Positions 1 through 14,400 of a stretch of 64,000 nucleotides of DNA are shown here, in pieces. Below the pieces are notes generated by a model that worked only from the letters and a program-made list of their open reading frames with translations, made no database searches and was not told the origin of the DNA. Position 1 is the first letter of the stretch. The number at the start of each line of letters is the position of its first letter. The translations under genes and the position numbers were made by a program. Location of the stretch: the NCBI RefSeq assembly GCF_031877795.1, contig NC_133971.1, forward strand, positions 92,146,154 through 92,210,153. The letters are read 5' to 3'. The stretch is from Strix aluco. Its lineage: Eukaryota > Chordata > Aves > Strigiformes > Strigidae.

Positions 1-2280
1 TCAGCTGCACCTTCCTCTTCACTGCACCTGGGGTCATCTGTGGGCTCCACACACTGCAGACCCCACACCAACCTCAAACCCATGCCCAGCCAGCCATAGC
101 TTGGGACTGAAGGACTGGGACAAGGAAAAAGGGAAGAGAGACTTCACCTAAATCTTATCACCTCTCAGTGGAGCAATGACACATTCACCACAGAGCTGCT
201 ACTTGAGTCAATTCCCTTCCTCCTCTGCACATCTGATCGCAATAAAATTCAAGTTCAGGGAGACCCTAAAAGTCAATCGCACCTCAAATCTTGGTACTGG
301 CAGTAAAGAAACTGTAACCAGAAATGTTGTTCAGCAGGTTCTCATTGCCAACTGCAACGGAAACAAATACAAAACTGTTAATCCTGTATTTATAAAACTT
401 ACAGAGAACACATGCTTGTACTCACACAGGTATCAAACAGAAAGAAGAAACTACTAGGTCATTGCTTGTCAATGAAAATGTGTGTTCCGCAGTAGGCTTA
501 CTAGCATTTGGTCCACTCAAGAATACCTCAAAAGTAACCAGACTTCCCATATTTCCCCAGGGGGTTATTTTATATCTGGTGGCTCTCGTAGTCCAGAGGT
601 CATCCTAGTAAGTGCAGCTCCATCACTGCACTCCATTTTATCATGCTATTAATATCGCTTAAAAGCAAGTATGCTCCCACCTCTATTCATGCAAGCCAAA
701 AGCTTCCATCAGTTACCAAGGTTTGCTGCCACCTGTAGATTCACCACTCTTAATATTTCCCAAACTTAATTTGGGAAGGGAAATCAATAGCAAAGGTTGT
801 CTCCCAAGAGAATGCTAAAGCCGTGGTCTTCTAGGCTATGAATTACAGGAAATTAAGTCAGCATTATACTGGTGTCAGTCAAAAGAAGCTATTTCAGAAG
901 ATTAGAGGGAATTCACTGAAAGAACTGTTGATATTCCCTGTCTAGACATTTGTGAAAAATGGTATTGTGCTGACATAACCCATCGAGGAGAATGAAGAGG
1001 ATAAAAATACCCTGCATCAGCATACCAGGGACTTTAAAACATAAAAGTTAGCTATAAGTAAAACAAAGCCTGAACAAAACCAAAAAACAAAACAAAACAA
1101 ACAAGTGTTCATTACTTCAAGAGCTGTAAACCCAACACATTACATTACATTCTCTTTGTTTGAGATGCAATAAAAATCTCTTGCAAAAACAAAAATAAAG
1201 AAGTTCTACTGAAACAGTGTAACTTACTGCTTTGGCCGGCAAGTGCTAGTCAGACAAGTGCTTCCTAAACAGTACACAGCTACAGTCTTGATATCCCTCT
1301 CCCACTCCGCATGAATTGCCTTAAATATAAGCTGAGCTTGCACAGAGTCAAGACAATCAGTAACCTCTCAAGATCACCATTTTCTTCTGCTTCTCCATCA
1401 AAAGACTTGGTTGATGTAGTAACAACTATCTGGGCTACCAGCTATCTGAAAAGTAAAACTGACAGTGAGATTTGCTCTCCCTGAAGACAGCACAGCAGCT
1501 GTCAAGTAGGGAGTTACTGCTTTGTCTACCTGTCCTCCTGTCAATCAAGTCCTGAAATATTTTCCATGAAGGTGGCAGCAAAGGGAAAGTAGTATTCCAG
1601 CTGGCTTCTAAATAACTCTGCTATAGCTGAAGCCACCACAATCACTGTGGAGATCAACAGAGGACAGAAGTCAAAGGGAAACAGAAAGAAAAGGTCGCAT
1701 ACAGGACAAGAAAAGCATCAAAAGAAGGCTTGAGATAAAGGAAACATCTGTAGTTGTGAAAGATAAGCAGATCTCCCACAGTGTAGGTCACTGAAGACAA
1801 AACTAACAAGTTTGGGGGGGGGGGGGAAAAGGAGGACTAGGGTATTTCTAGAACTATCAACACCTCACAAAAAAACCAAACAAAAAACCCCAAAACGAAC
1901 CCTAAGCGATAGAAAATCCTGTATTTTAGGATTTATATCTCACTCTCCAAACACTATCGAAGGTCAGGACGGGACCTTATACAAGAATACACGAGATGTA
2001 CCTACTGCATGGCACTCTTGCAGCCCTCTGAAGCAATCAGTAGCAGTCACTGTCAGAGAGAAAACTAAAAGAACAGTAGATCCGACAACTCCTGTTAAAA
2101 TCAGAGTTTGGGCAAACAAGTACTGGAAGACCATGAACTGCCCAAGACAGTTCTAAGGCCTCTGGACCAGTCACGCTGGTGAGGGTGTATTTAACAATGG
2201 AAACTGCCAAGAATTAAACCCATAGCTGATGGAGCAGTAGCTGAATTGATTAGAATTGGTTCTGAGTGTGGGAATTCTAC
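1..2280. other. EPG5 intron 11 (partial), no recognised content
   Basis: Searched on the minus strand for a phase-1 exon continuing EPG5 and none was found. The stretch holds a poly(G) run at 1814-1826 and AT-rich unique sequence. No repeat family was recognised. The following EPG5 exons are inferred to lie outside the window. Confidence 0.6.
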
Positions 2281-2438
2281 CTTTGAGTCTTTGTTTGCAG
2301 TCCACCGGTTGCAGAGTAGAGCAGAGCTTTTCCAGGTGCTCGTTCTCCGCACAGTGCATGACAAAGAAGAGCCTCCAAAGCATGTTGCTGGATAAAGTTC
2401 CATACGGCATCTCAGACATGAACAACCAGACTCCCAGC
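2281..2438 (-). CDS. EPG5: EPG5 coding exon 11 (last in window)
   Basis: Codes residues 696-749 ([41 protein letters not shown]). Human reads [15 protein letters not shown] here. Acceptor CCAACAG|GCTGG, donor CTCAAAG|GTAGAA, phase 1. The next exon was not found in the 2,280 bases to its left. Confidence 0.93.
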
Positions 2439-5400
2439 CTGTTGGATTTGAAGAGGAAGACAGAAATAGTTTCACCCCGATAAATCCCAACATTTGAAAA
2501 GGAGAAACACACCTACATCTCTGCCATACAACAGAATTAGGAACGTGAGGATGAGTCTTAGAATCTCAAATTCTGAGTTAACCTCATTTTCAACTGAACA
2601 AGTTCTCAGAATTTCTGTCAGAGGCTAGAACTCAAGGCATAATTCCTCCCCATCTTGATGCTACCAACGTGATGAAAAATCCTGCGCATTGCAGTCTTGC
2701 TTAAACCACTGAGTATTTAAAGCTACTCCAAATCCCAGTTTCAATCTAACTCCAAGATGAAGCCAGTATCAATCACAGGGGACACCCTACCTTTTTGCCT
2801 TCAGAACATGTAGAACAGCTCTAAAAAACAGCTCATCAAACTCCAGTTGCAATTTTTCCACAGAGTAAGGATGCACTACTGATCCATACTGTTTATTGCC
2901 GCTAACGTATTGGGCCCAGTGGTCACTCACATGACAAAGCGTCATCCTACACAGCAGAACAAACAAGTCAAAGAAAGATCATTAAGTATGTCATCACCAT
3001 ATAAACACACTAGATCACACTAGAACGCGACTAGATCAGAGCATAGTCACAAGAGACATATTCAAGCCTTTGTCCTCTCGTTTCCAGAGACTTCCATATA
3101 AATGGCATTTCCATCCCCTCTTCAGACAGGGTTAGTCTAATATTCCTGTGTTACCCTTCCCTGGTTTTGCTATCAAACAGTGCATAATATTCTCTTATGC
3201 CAAATAAGTTTCTGTATGAACTTTGGAGCCTTAAGGTAACGCTACATGATGAAATGGCAGTGCATGCAAAAAGCTCATACAGGAATAATTACACCGAGAA
3301 AGTTACTGCTCGCAAAGCAATATATAATAACACAAAGAAATACATGAAGAAACACAAGTAATAACACCAACATGGATTTTGTTTCCGATTTAACTGTATC
3401 CCCCCCCTTGTAAACACACTCATAGAAGTCATATAAAGTGACTGTTAGAGATTTAAAAATTAAGAGCACCTTTTAGGTTTCAGTCACCTTTGCTTACTGC
3501 AATAATATGACAATTTTCAAGGAGCAAATTAAAAACCTTAAAACAATTCTGGATAACAACAGAAAGAAAGCAGTAACACTGGTTATAAATAGGGGTGAGT
3601 CGAGAAACTCTGATCGACTTCAATGACTTTCCAAGACAAACTTAAGCACATCTCTGATGGAAGTCAGCCTGGTGTTCCACAGCTCACCTGGCTCCTTTGT
3701 AGCCACAGCATTTAGATTCTGCAACTCCCCACCTCACAGCTTTAGAGTCAAGGACCATGGGATTTCAGATTCCCAGACTCACCAACCCTAAACTGGCCAA
3801 CTCTTAGAGCAAAATCTACCCAAGAGCTGGTTGGGTTTTCTGGTTTGGTTGTTTTGTGGGTTTGGGTTTTTTGCTTGTTTGGTGGTTGGGTATTTTTCTT
3901 AGCAGCTCTGAACTTTAAAACAGGCTGCATGAAAAAGATTTAATCATATCATTGAGAAAATATTCTCTTACTTGATCAGCTGACCAATTCGCTTCACAAA
4001 CTGTCGGTAACGTGCTCTGTTAAACGTTTCTAACCCCACAGACAGAAGTTCCACTAAAGAGTTTGCAAAAGCAAAAATCTTCATCATCTCCTGGGGAGTT
4101 GTTTTTTCAGGAAAATAAGCACCTAAGACCAAGACAGAAACGTAAGTCTCAAAAAAATGTGTAAATTCTGGATTTTTTTAAGTAACTTAACAAGCACTCA
4201 AAGCAACAACTCACCATACAGTTGGCAAACAGTTCATTGTTTGCCAGCTACATAGCTAATTGAAATTTATGTTTTGTTTATGAAATGAACAATAAAGAGC
4301 TATTAAGTACAAAAGTACAAATAAACTAAGCAAGTTATAAGACCTCTAACAAGCAATTATCTTCATGTACTTGTCCAGAGATTTAGCAAAATAAAGAATG
4401 AATAATTGGAGAGAAAAAAAAAAAAAATCACAGTAACATTACAGCTAAGAGGTAAAGGGGAAAAATCAGTTCTGAAAGCATATCTGTGAGTGTAACTACC
4501 AAGCAGATCAAAACTAAGGGAAAGGACTAACGTTTCGCATGCTAGTATTGCTATAAGCTTTTAAGTTATCCCCCACACATGGCACACGCTTCCATCTCAT
4601 CTATTTAGTCTGTGAGCTCTTGCACAGGTTCGTTATTACTTCACTCAGACACTCTCATAGTGCAGCAGCATTCTTGGTAGTTTTAGTTATTAATATAATT
4701 AGCGTAAGCAAAATGAAGAATAACTCTTTAGCAGCTGATTTACCTCCAGACTTAAAGCCAAGGAAGTGCTGAAACAGTTCATGAAATGGAAACTGTGACA
4801 ACAGGGCAATCAAGTCATCTTCCAAAAGCAGAATCCAGCTTGTCTCAGGATCCTCATCCTATAGACAAATACAGTTGCTTTTAGTAGCTTTACAATAAAA
4901 TGCATAGTAAAAGGGCATACTGTACTAATTACAGTTTGATTGTAAGAGGAAATCAAAGAAAGTACAAATGAACTCTCCATCCCACACATAAGCTCCTAAT
5001 TTCCTCTTTTGTGTGTGTTTCTACATAAAAGCCCTCCTCAGCTAGGAAGCAGAACCAGAGGCAACACTACATTAGTCCAACCCAGCTTCTGAAGGGAAGC
5101 ACCTGTTCAAACATAGGTCTACTTCCACACTCCTTTTGCATGCAATAACTCAAACATTTAAATTCTATCTGTTAATACTCATTCCTGGAAGCTCCACTAT
5201 CTACAGTTATGCCAGAGATAAAAGAAGAACAACATTGATCTAAGTTCTGAATTATGCTTTTTAACTGACCAAGTCAGCTTTTCTTCCTCCATTTCACAAA
5301 AATCAGTACTATAAGCTTTAGCAAAAGCATAAAGAAAAAAAAAGTAGTCATTTGCTGTACCTCTTCTCCTCCTTCATCTACCAAGGTCCAGTTTCCAGAT

Positions 5401-8400
5401 TCTTTGCCAGATGAAGAGGAACTTTTCCTTTCACTTGGTTTCATATGGCACATGAAGTCCACCCGATTCCTGATTTAAAGTGAAAAATCAAGTTTACAAA
5501 AAATTAGAAAATTAAAAATTCTGAATTCTCTTAACCTTTTAGTTAAGAAAAGATATTAAAAAAACAGATACAAGATCAAAACATTAACAAGTATGTCATA
5601 AAGCTGGCTGGCAGAAAAAGGCCTTGGGGTGCTGGTCAACAGCCGTATGAACATGAGCCAGCAGTGTGCCCAGGTGGCCAAGAAGACCAATGGCATCCTG
5701 GCTTGTATCAGCAATAGCGTGGCCAGCAGGGACAGGGAAGGGATCTTACCCCTGGACTCGGCACTGGTGAGGCAGCACCTCGAACACTGGGTTCAGTTTT
5801 GGACCCCTCACTACAAGAAAAACATTGAGGGGCTGGAGCGTGTCCAGAGAAGGGCAACAGAGTTGGTGCAAGGTCTGGAGCACAGGTCTGATGGGGAGCG
5901 GCTGAGTGAACTGGGTTTGTTTAGTCCGGAGAAGAGGAGGCTGAGGGGAGACCTCATCGCCCTGAAAGGAGGGTGCAGAGAGCTGGGGATGAGTCTCCCA
6001 GGTAACAAGTGACAGGACAAGAGGAAATGGCCTCAAGTTGCTCCAGGGGAGGTTTAGATTGGATATTAGGAAAAATTTCTTCACCAAAAGGGTTGTCAAG
6101 CATTGGAACAGGCTGCCCAGGGCAGGGGTGGAGTCACCATCCCTGGAGGGGTTTAAAAGATGCCTAGATGTGGTGCTTGGGGATGTGGTTTAGTGGTGGA
6201 CTTGGCAGTGCTGAGTTAACGGTTGGACTCAGTCTCAAAGGTCTTTTCCAACCTCAGTGATTCTATGATTCTAAATGATTCTATGATAACCTGATATCCT
6301 CCAAGACTTGTACTGATCTGCTGTATTCAGTAAATGATCTTCCAAGCAATATTCTGAACAATGTAAATGACTACCAGCCATGTATAGCAAACACACTGAA
6401 ATATGCAAGAAATAACACCATTCTTGCCCATGTGTAAGAAAAACACGTAAAAAAAGTAAGGATACCGTATCTCAGAAGAGGTACGCTACAACAACCATTT
6501 AAGGCTATCACCTGATGAGTCATCAACAGGATGAGTGCAGGCCAGCTCCACTATACACCTTTGATAGCCGCATTAGCTGGACACCACATCAACGTTAGTA
6601 AGACTGGTCCTACGTACACTGAGCTATGACAGCTAAAGAACTTCCAGGAAAGAGTTGCCTCAAATCAAGCCAGGTCCAGACCACCTTCAGTCTGGGGTAC
6701 TAGTTTTCAGATTCTATACCGTATAATTCTTTAGTTGTTCAGACATACCAGCAAGTTAAACAAAGGTGCAGAAAGCTTATATAAAAAGTTAAAACCGAAA
6801 CATCCAACTTCCTTCCAACTTTAAATGCACTGGCAGAACTCTGCACATTGTGCCACAAAACCCGGGCATAATACCACCCTCCCGACCTCCCTGAACTTAC
6901 GCTCTGATAATATGAATGTAATGCAAATGAAACGTGAGTTTTAAACATGCTAATTTCATAAACCCAATTCAGAATTCAAACTTTCTTCCAATATGCAGCA
7001 GCTGTGACAGACAAAGCTCCTCTCGCAGTAAGAAGAGCCATTGTGGAGGCTCTGCATTCCTGTACCTACAGTTGAGAGCATCACTCTAGACATCTTAATT
7101 TAGCCCTCATTCAAAACACAAGCATCAAAATGCACTGGCAATATGCACTCCCTCAGGATACACTTGGTTTTCCAGGCAGCCCTAGACAGAAAGTGTGAAA
7201 ACAAAACCCTTTAAAATAACAGACTCCAATAATCAGTTCTCCCATGTAACTCAGCGTCAGACTATCAAGATCACAATGACAACCCTAAATACAAGCAGTT
7301 TGATTCTTTGACATTAAAATTTGGGGGGGGGGAAGCAAGTTATGTATTTCATCTGAAGAAGGTAACAGTTTTCACTACTGACTGATCTCATTAACTAGCT
7401 TCTCCAAGCACCATGTCTTCCTTCTAGACAAAAAAAAAGGATGAAAAAAATAAAGAAAGAAGCCCAGCCAGCATTTACACAAACTTAGCAAAACCTTTAT
7501 TCAAGGGCTTCTGTTGCAGAGACAGTATAATGAACAGGCCATCGTGTAAGGTAAGAACTCTATTTCAGAAGCCACAGTTACAAAACACACAGGTATGTCA
7601 GTCTTCACAAGCTATTTGACAGCTGAAAGCAAGCTGCATCATACTGTGCACAGTACGAGAATGTACTACCAAGGCTGTATTTTAAGATGAATGAGTAAAA
7701 AGTGTTTGAATTAAACTGTGAGTCTCTTATTTGTGCCTGCTTTTATGACTTTGCCTGCAATGAACTTTCAGAGATTTACAACTAAATCATGGGTCATGTT
7801 TTGTACTCTTAAATAATCAGAACATATTTATAAAATCATATTCATACTTACTTGACAGGAGACATAAGCAAGGCAAGAGATTGCATGAAATGAAACACAC
7901 CCGATGGGTTATCCAAGACTTTGATCTGAAATTAAATGCAAAAAAAAAAAAATCTAAGTAAAACAAAGGGCAAACTAGTTTTATCAGAGAAATTCAAATT
8001 CTGAATTTCACATTTTTCACTGTCTTTTTGTTCAGACTAAAAAGTATTCATAAAAGACAGCACCCACACCCTGGAAGAAGTATTGCTATGGCAAAATATT
8101 GGGAGTTCTCCAAAAAAAGTACTTACAGAAATTAAGGGAGGAAAAAAAATAACATCATCAAAAGCTCCACAAAAAAAAGACAACTCCTCTCTTTGCTTCA
8201 CACATACTTCTGGGCACCAGGGGAAATTGGTTATGTTGAGCACAGGGGAAGTCAGGAGCCTATAATGTTATGTTCATGGTTGGACTCGATGATCCTAAGG
8301 GTCTTTTACAACCTAAATAATTCTACAATTCTATTCTTTTTATTTCATTCGTGCCCTTTCCCCTGTTACTGTAACTGCAATCCTTTCCCTATGACTAGAT

Positions 8401-11400
8401 TTCCCACATCTTTGCCCTGCTGGAAGAGCAAAAATGTTATTTGCAAGAACCCCCTCGTGCCTTTGGATATCTGCACTCCCTCTGCTCACAAAGTGAACAC
8501 TTCCCCTTTCTCCTGAAATTACCTAACTAATAGACTTTCCAGGAAAACCAGTCCCATTTCAACATGCAGGATACAAAAATCCGCTCTTCCTCATCCCTTA
8601 TACATCAGAGAGCTGCCTCTAATCTCACTTGCCTCATATACAGTTGCTGCTTCAAATCCAAATATTCTTTCCATTCTTGGAGAGCACTCCCAAAACCTGC
8701 TGCTGCATGAGGCCACCTGAGGGGCACTGCAAGTCCTTGACGCCCTTTCATGGAGTCTCTCTAGCCAAGAATGAGAATCTGTTTCCCTGTTAACCTGCTC
8801 ATAGTTAGGCTAACATGGGTAAATACATTCTTGGACAAACCCCTCACTGTCACCATGATTCCACACACCTGGAAACATGGTGTGAGTTACAAGGAATTGA
8901 CTAGGCACAAGACACTCTCCTACCCACCCACTCCACTTCCACTCCAACTTCCTGACAACAAAGAATTAAACATTCACACCTGAATGAACGGACAAGCCCA
9001 TTTGCTGATCCCAGCTGGACACCGAAGGATGTGGTTGAAGAGGAAGAGATGGTCACCTGGACAGCCAATTCTTTGCAACACTGACACCTAAAGCGAAGTA
9101 CATTGGAATCCTGTGAACAATTTCAAGGTTCATTCCTTTATAGTCTTGCTAACTAGAGTAATACCGTTTTTTTCATTTATCTTCCCATGCTTTCTAACAA
9201 ACCTCAATTTTCAGAGCAAGTTACAGAAGAACAATATTTAAAAGTCTGCTTGCTTGGCTTATAAGCCACAAACCATTTTTCTGGTGTAGAAAAATTAATT
9301 ACTTTAACACTGCATTAAAAACTAATTTATTTAGAAATCAGTAAGAAGAGAAGTTTCTCAAAACTGACAAGTCTGAATAGTTTTACTTTCAAAATAAGTA
9401 AAAGTATAATGAGTATTAAGTCCACTTTGAGCAGTGTTGGCTGCTCAGGTGCCAGACCTCATTAATGCTGCTGACCTTCACTGACTTCATCAGACAAAGG
9501 AATTCATTCTTAAGATTGACTAACAGATTCTGTTCAAGTAGAACAAACCCCCAAAAAAAACATCACACATGGGACAGCAAGAGAAATAGTAACACTTTCA
9601 GAAATTACTCCAGAATTCATCCCGTGTGTTGGATCAAACAGCTATATCCATGCTTACTCCCTCACCAGTCTCTGCAGCCACATCAGAAGGTCACTCTGAA
9701 ACTGAGGATCTTCGATAATTCTGCGAGTGAAACTGAAAAGGACGCTGATACATTCCTTCAAGTGGCCCAAGTCTGAAGAAAGACTTTCTGACTGCTTTGA
9801 AACTGTAATTTAAAAACAGGATTAAGCAGCTTCAATGAGCAGCTCTCAGAATAGCAGCATAAACAGTGGTTTTGAGGCTATATAGAAAACTGAGATATCT
9901 CAACACAACTGCTTGCTGCATCTGACAGAAAAGAACATTTATTTATAGTACTTTATTTAATCTTATTATTAAGCACTGGACACTAATTACAAGAAGAATA
10001 TATGATGGTTACTCTCACAAAAGGCCTTTCCTCAACTAAACTTTGTAAGAACCACTATTTACTATGCATATAAACTATCTGGGAGGTGAGGTCAAACAGA
10101 GGAGGACTAGGAAGGATAAATATCTGGGGCAGGAGGGAGAAAGAATACTTTAGCTAAATGATTATATTGGCACAAATCCAAATAAGTAATACACCTAGGA
10201 TGAAAACCAAAAAGATTTCTAAGTATTAGAGCTGCAAGATGGCCTCCCAAACAGCCTCCCAAGAGGAAGTCAAGCAGGAAAAATATCCAGTTGATTTCAG
10301 AATTGTGCATAATCAATCTGGAAAAGGGACTGTACTATACGTTGCCTTTGACAACAAAGCATTGGAGTCTGTCCCCTCCCACCCGGTGTTCCTCTACAGT
10401 CATCAGCGGCAGTATGCAGCTTAGACAGAAGGTGGCACTCCTGCATTCAGCTTCCACTCTCCAGGTGAATTAGGTAAGAGAATTGGGAGTTTTTCCTGTG
10501 AAAAAAACGTTTCACTGATCCCTATGTAAGATCAGCAGGTTTCAGTATCAGAGGAGAAACACTTCAGTATAGAAATTCCACCACAGGACTCCTAAACTGC
10601 AGGCAAACAAGGCGCTGGGCACCCTGAACAGCATGGGGAACAGTCCAGACCAGCAACACACCTTGTTCTTGTTGCTGAAGAGCCACCGATCTCAGCAGGG
10701 ACGAGCTGCTGAGCAACCTGTAGACATAGGACTCCACCTGCAACCGGGACAACACCGAAGTGTACGAGTGCAGCACCAGGGTCTGATGCACGTGCTCTGC
10801 TTTGGCTTCAAACAGCTTTTTCAGTTCCCCCAGCACACTTTCATTCAGCTCCACTGTCTGGTAGCGATGGTGGCCTGTCACTTTGCACTGATCTGCACAG
10901 ACACCCTGAAAAGAAAGCAATTATTTTATGTAAGCGGCTTTGTCATTTTGTTGGGTCAAGTGTGCTTACAGAAATTAACCTTGACGTAACCCTCTCCTCA
11001 ACAGATTTCAAAGCTTTCATAAAAGGGGACACTTCACAAGTGGAAAATACAATCATTGGGGAATATCCTACATACTTTTTAGAGCTCCTGATTACTTAGG
11101 AGTCATATTGCTGACATTTGAAAAAAAATTACTCCATAAACCCTCACTAACTCACATTGAGAAACAGACATGAAGTGACTTGTCTGTATCACTGACAGAT
11201 GTGAACAAAACCAGGTGTCTCTACTCCCAGTGAGTGCACCTGCTTCTCAGTTTACAGAGTTCCATAAATAAAGCTAAAAGATAAATATTTTTTTAAATTC
11301 CCAGAACTGAATATTTGTAGCAATTCCCCATTGCATGTTTAAATTTTTCAGAAATTAACTTCACTCTAACTTTTCCCCAAACTGGAAGTAAGCTGAGGGC

Positions 11401-14400
11401 CAGTCTTCCTCTGTCCTACCTCTAATTCTTCAGCAGAAGAAAACCATAATACATAACATTACTGTTATTCTTTTGCACGTGGTTCAGAGCCAGCGCTTTG
11501 GAAGCGTAGCTTGAAAGTATCCCTGTGTTTAAGTCAGTAGAATAAGAATTTTAAATTGCTATAAAGATAACAGTTATTCTGGACATATAATAAATAGTGA
11601 ATCAGAATAGAATAAAGCCAGCAGCGAGCTTAGCCAACTGTACAATGCCCAGTGGGGATGCAAGAGTGAAACCAAAATTGCTTTCTGTGTAGAAAGTGAT
11701 CAACACAAAACTCAGCATCCAGTGAAGTTCAGTGTTATTCCCTAGCAAAAAGGAAAATACTCAAATCTCTTCAGTGGATGCCTCTCACTGTGTCAACTCT
11801 CAGGAACTGCCCAGGAGAGGCACTGCACTCACAGAAACAACAGTAAAAGCTACCACATACGTAGGTATTTAGCACCCCTGGGTAATTCTGATGACATGTT
11901 GGCTATAAACAGGATCAGAGTGCCGGAACAACTTCATTTGCTACCACTGTCTAGATCCAAAGACAAGTGACACAGAATGAGTCTGGAGATTCTGATATGT
12001 GCCCCGAAGAGCTCCTCAAACCCCTCTGGTTTGCAGACAGAAATGCTACAGAGTACCTTGACCACCCTGGAAGGAGCTAAAACCTCAGCTACACTTATGG
12101 AGCAACAGTTACTGGAAGTGGATGGACACTCCTGCTGTTTTGAGCGACAGGGTCACCCACAAGCCTGACTCAAGCTCCTCTGCAGCTGCCACCTGACAGC
12201 AGGACAGTCAGCAATGATGTCAATGAAAACTGTCACTACAGGAGCAAGACAGATGGGACATCACCACTACAGTCATTCTGAAGTCCTTCTCCACCATGTA
12301 TCCCCTACATCTACCTCAAGTACTGTAGCACAAACTTCACCTAACACTACAGGCAGAAGTGGTGGCACACAGGCTTATTCTGACTGACTACACACGAGTC
12401 TCACTCCAAAAGAGACCAGTAACAGAGATCTCACTACCCTGCACTCATCAGAGTTTAAAAATCAAAGAATAAACTGTCTTAAATCTCAACAGGATGATAC
12501 CCTGAAGTACTGGGCGTCAGCAGAGAGACAGAAAGCAAAGGCATCACCTCTTAAAAAAAAAAAAAAAAAACAGCTTAAATATGATAAACTTGACAGCAAG
12601 TAAAATTGATGTCTGGAATCACATGAAAATGTTTGAGTTCAAAAGTAGCTTCAGCAACAGCACCTGCACAGTTTTCTGCTCTTCTTTAAAAGTCCATAAT
12701 CTCCCCTTAACATTTTGGCAGTCTGTTGTCATAGCCTGCAGCTCTGCCTCAGCCAGCAAGAGCTGTTTCCTGCAGCGCATGTAGTTCAGGAGCAGTTCAT
12801 AAAATTCGTGCCTGTCCTGATGAGCAACACTTTCGAATTCCTCTGCATAGGAGTCAACATTCTCCAGCCATGAGCATGGCTCAAAAATTTTCAGCTGTTC
12901 TCTGGTAAATGGCACCAGTTCTGGTTCAGTTGGGAGCTCTGGATACAGTCTTTCATTGTGCAACAGTGGTTTAACTGCTATTATGGTTGGTCTCTCATAA
13001 GACAATTCAGCTGACAAGTCTGGATAAACTGGTTTCAACTCCGAACGCTGAATATGTGTTTTGGATTTCTCTGGGAGCTGCGAGATGCTAAGAGGAAGCT
13101 TCTCTGAAGAACAGACAAGAGGATTTTTAACATCTTGTATGTTTTCAGTTCCTTTGCCCTCTACAAAACCCACTACTGTCTGAGAGACAACAGCACTGGA
13201 ATGAAAAGTACTACTCAATAAATCAGAGGTTCCTGATCCGCTAGCAACCGCCTCCACAGGGCGGTGAGGTTTGTCTGACTTGCTTCTTCTACTCTTCTCA
13301 ACATTCCCCCCACATTCCTCATGGGAAGGATCAGCTTTGAACTCTTCTGCATCTGTGGGAGGCTCTAGAGTTGCTGCCAAAGATCCTTCATTTTGTGAAG
13401 ATAAATTACTCTGGGGGGTGTCACACACATCATTTATAGTTTTTCCATCCTTTACTTCATCACTGAGCTGAATTTCTGTAAATTCTCCAGGACGTTCCAC
13501 TTGCACTTTACTGGTTTGAGAAGACACTTCTGTTACAGGAGGGAGGAAGACATCATCAGACTCTTGTATCTGGGACTCCTCACTACTTCTTTTCTTTTTT
13601 TCCTAGGAAAAAAAAAAATTAACAGTGTCACTATCAAGTGAATCTCTCCTCCTTGCATCCCAAATCCCACTATAACCAAATCTAGTATTTGTCAACATTA
13701 CAACTCCAAAGCCCCTTTTAACACATTATTTTTCATAATACTAAAGGTAAAAACAAATGTAACAAACAGATCCTTCATCTTTAGCTACCCTTTGAAGACT
13801 GTCTATCAATGTTCAAGAACTGACCAAGAAAACAGACAATCTTTCAACATTTCTATGTAAAAAGCTATAAATATCACAGGACAGAATGTTTCATTAACAT
13901 ATAAAAGAATCAAAACAACAGGACCTGGACCTCTAAGGAGAGTCACTAGATTTCACCATATTAAAAAAAAAGGTTACTTTGTGATTAGTCTTAAGTTCTA
14001 CAGAAATATTTTAATGAATGGAAAAATATTTCCAAAAAGTAATTTCAGAATAAATGAAGTCTGGAATGCATCCCCTAATTACATTCTAAAATCATCACAA
14101 CATCTGTACAATTACTGAAATACTTATTTTCAATAGGCATTACACACTAGGGCTGTTAGAAAAACTTAGCAGTGACATTAAAACTGTTAATCAATTGCCC
14201 ACTTTTAAATTACGATCAGTTTGGGGGCGAATAGTTCCTAGAAATCTAGTCTAAGGTGTAGATTAGCCTCCTTCCCAAATAATTATGATGCACAAGAAAT
14301 CAACAAAGATTTTGTCAACTTGTAAATTGTTTGCCAGTTTGTAAAACAGAAAATTGGCAAAGTGTTTTGTCAATTTGTAAATTATTTGTGTTTACCTACC

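Noticed and set aside
1330-1440. Possible EPG5 exon 12 on the minus strand after a CTTTTCAG-type acceptor
   Set aside because: In the required phase 1 it hits a stop at once, and the peptide does not resemble EPG5.
10239-10473. Plus-strand open frames in EPG5 intron 3
   Set aside because: Short, no conserved motif, AT-rich intronic sequence.
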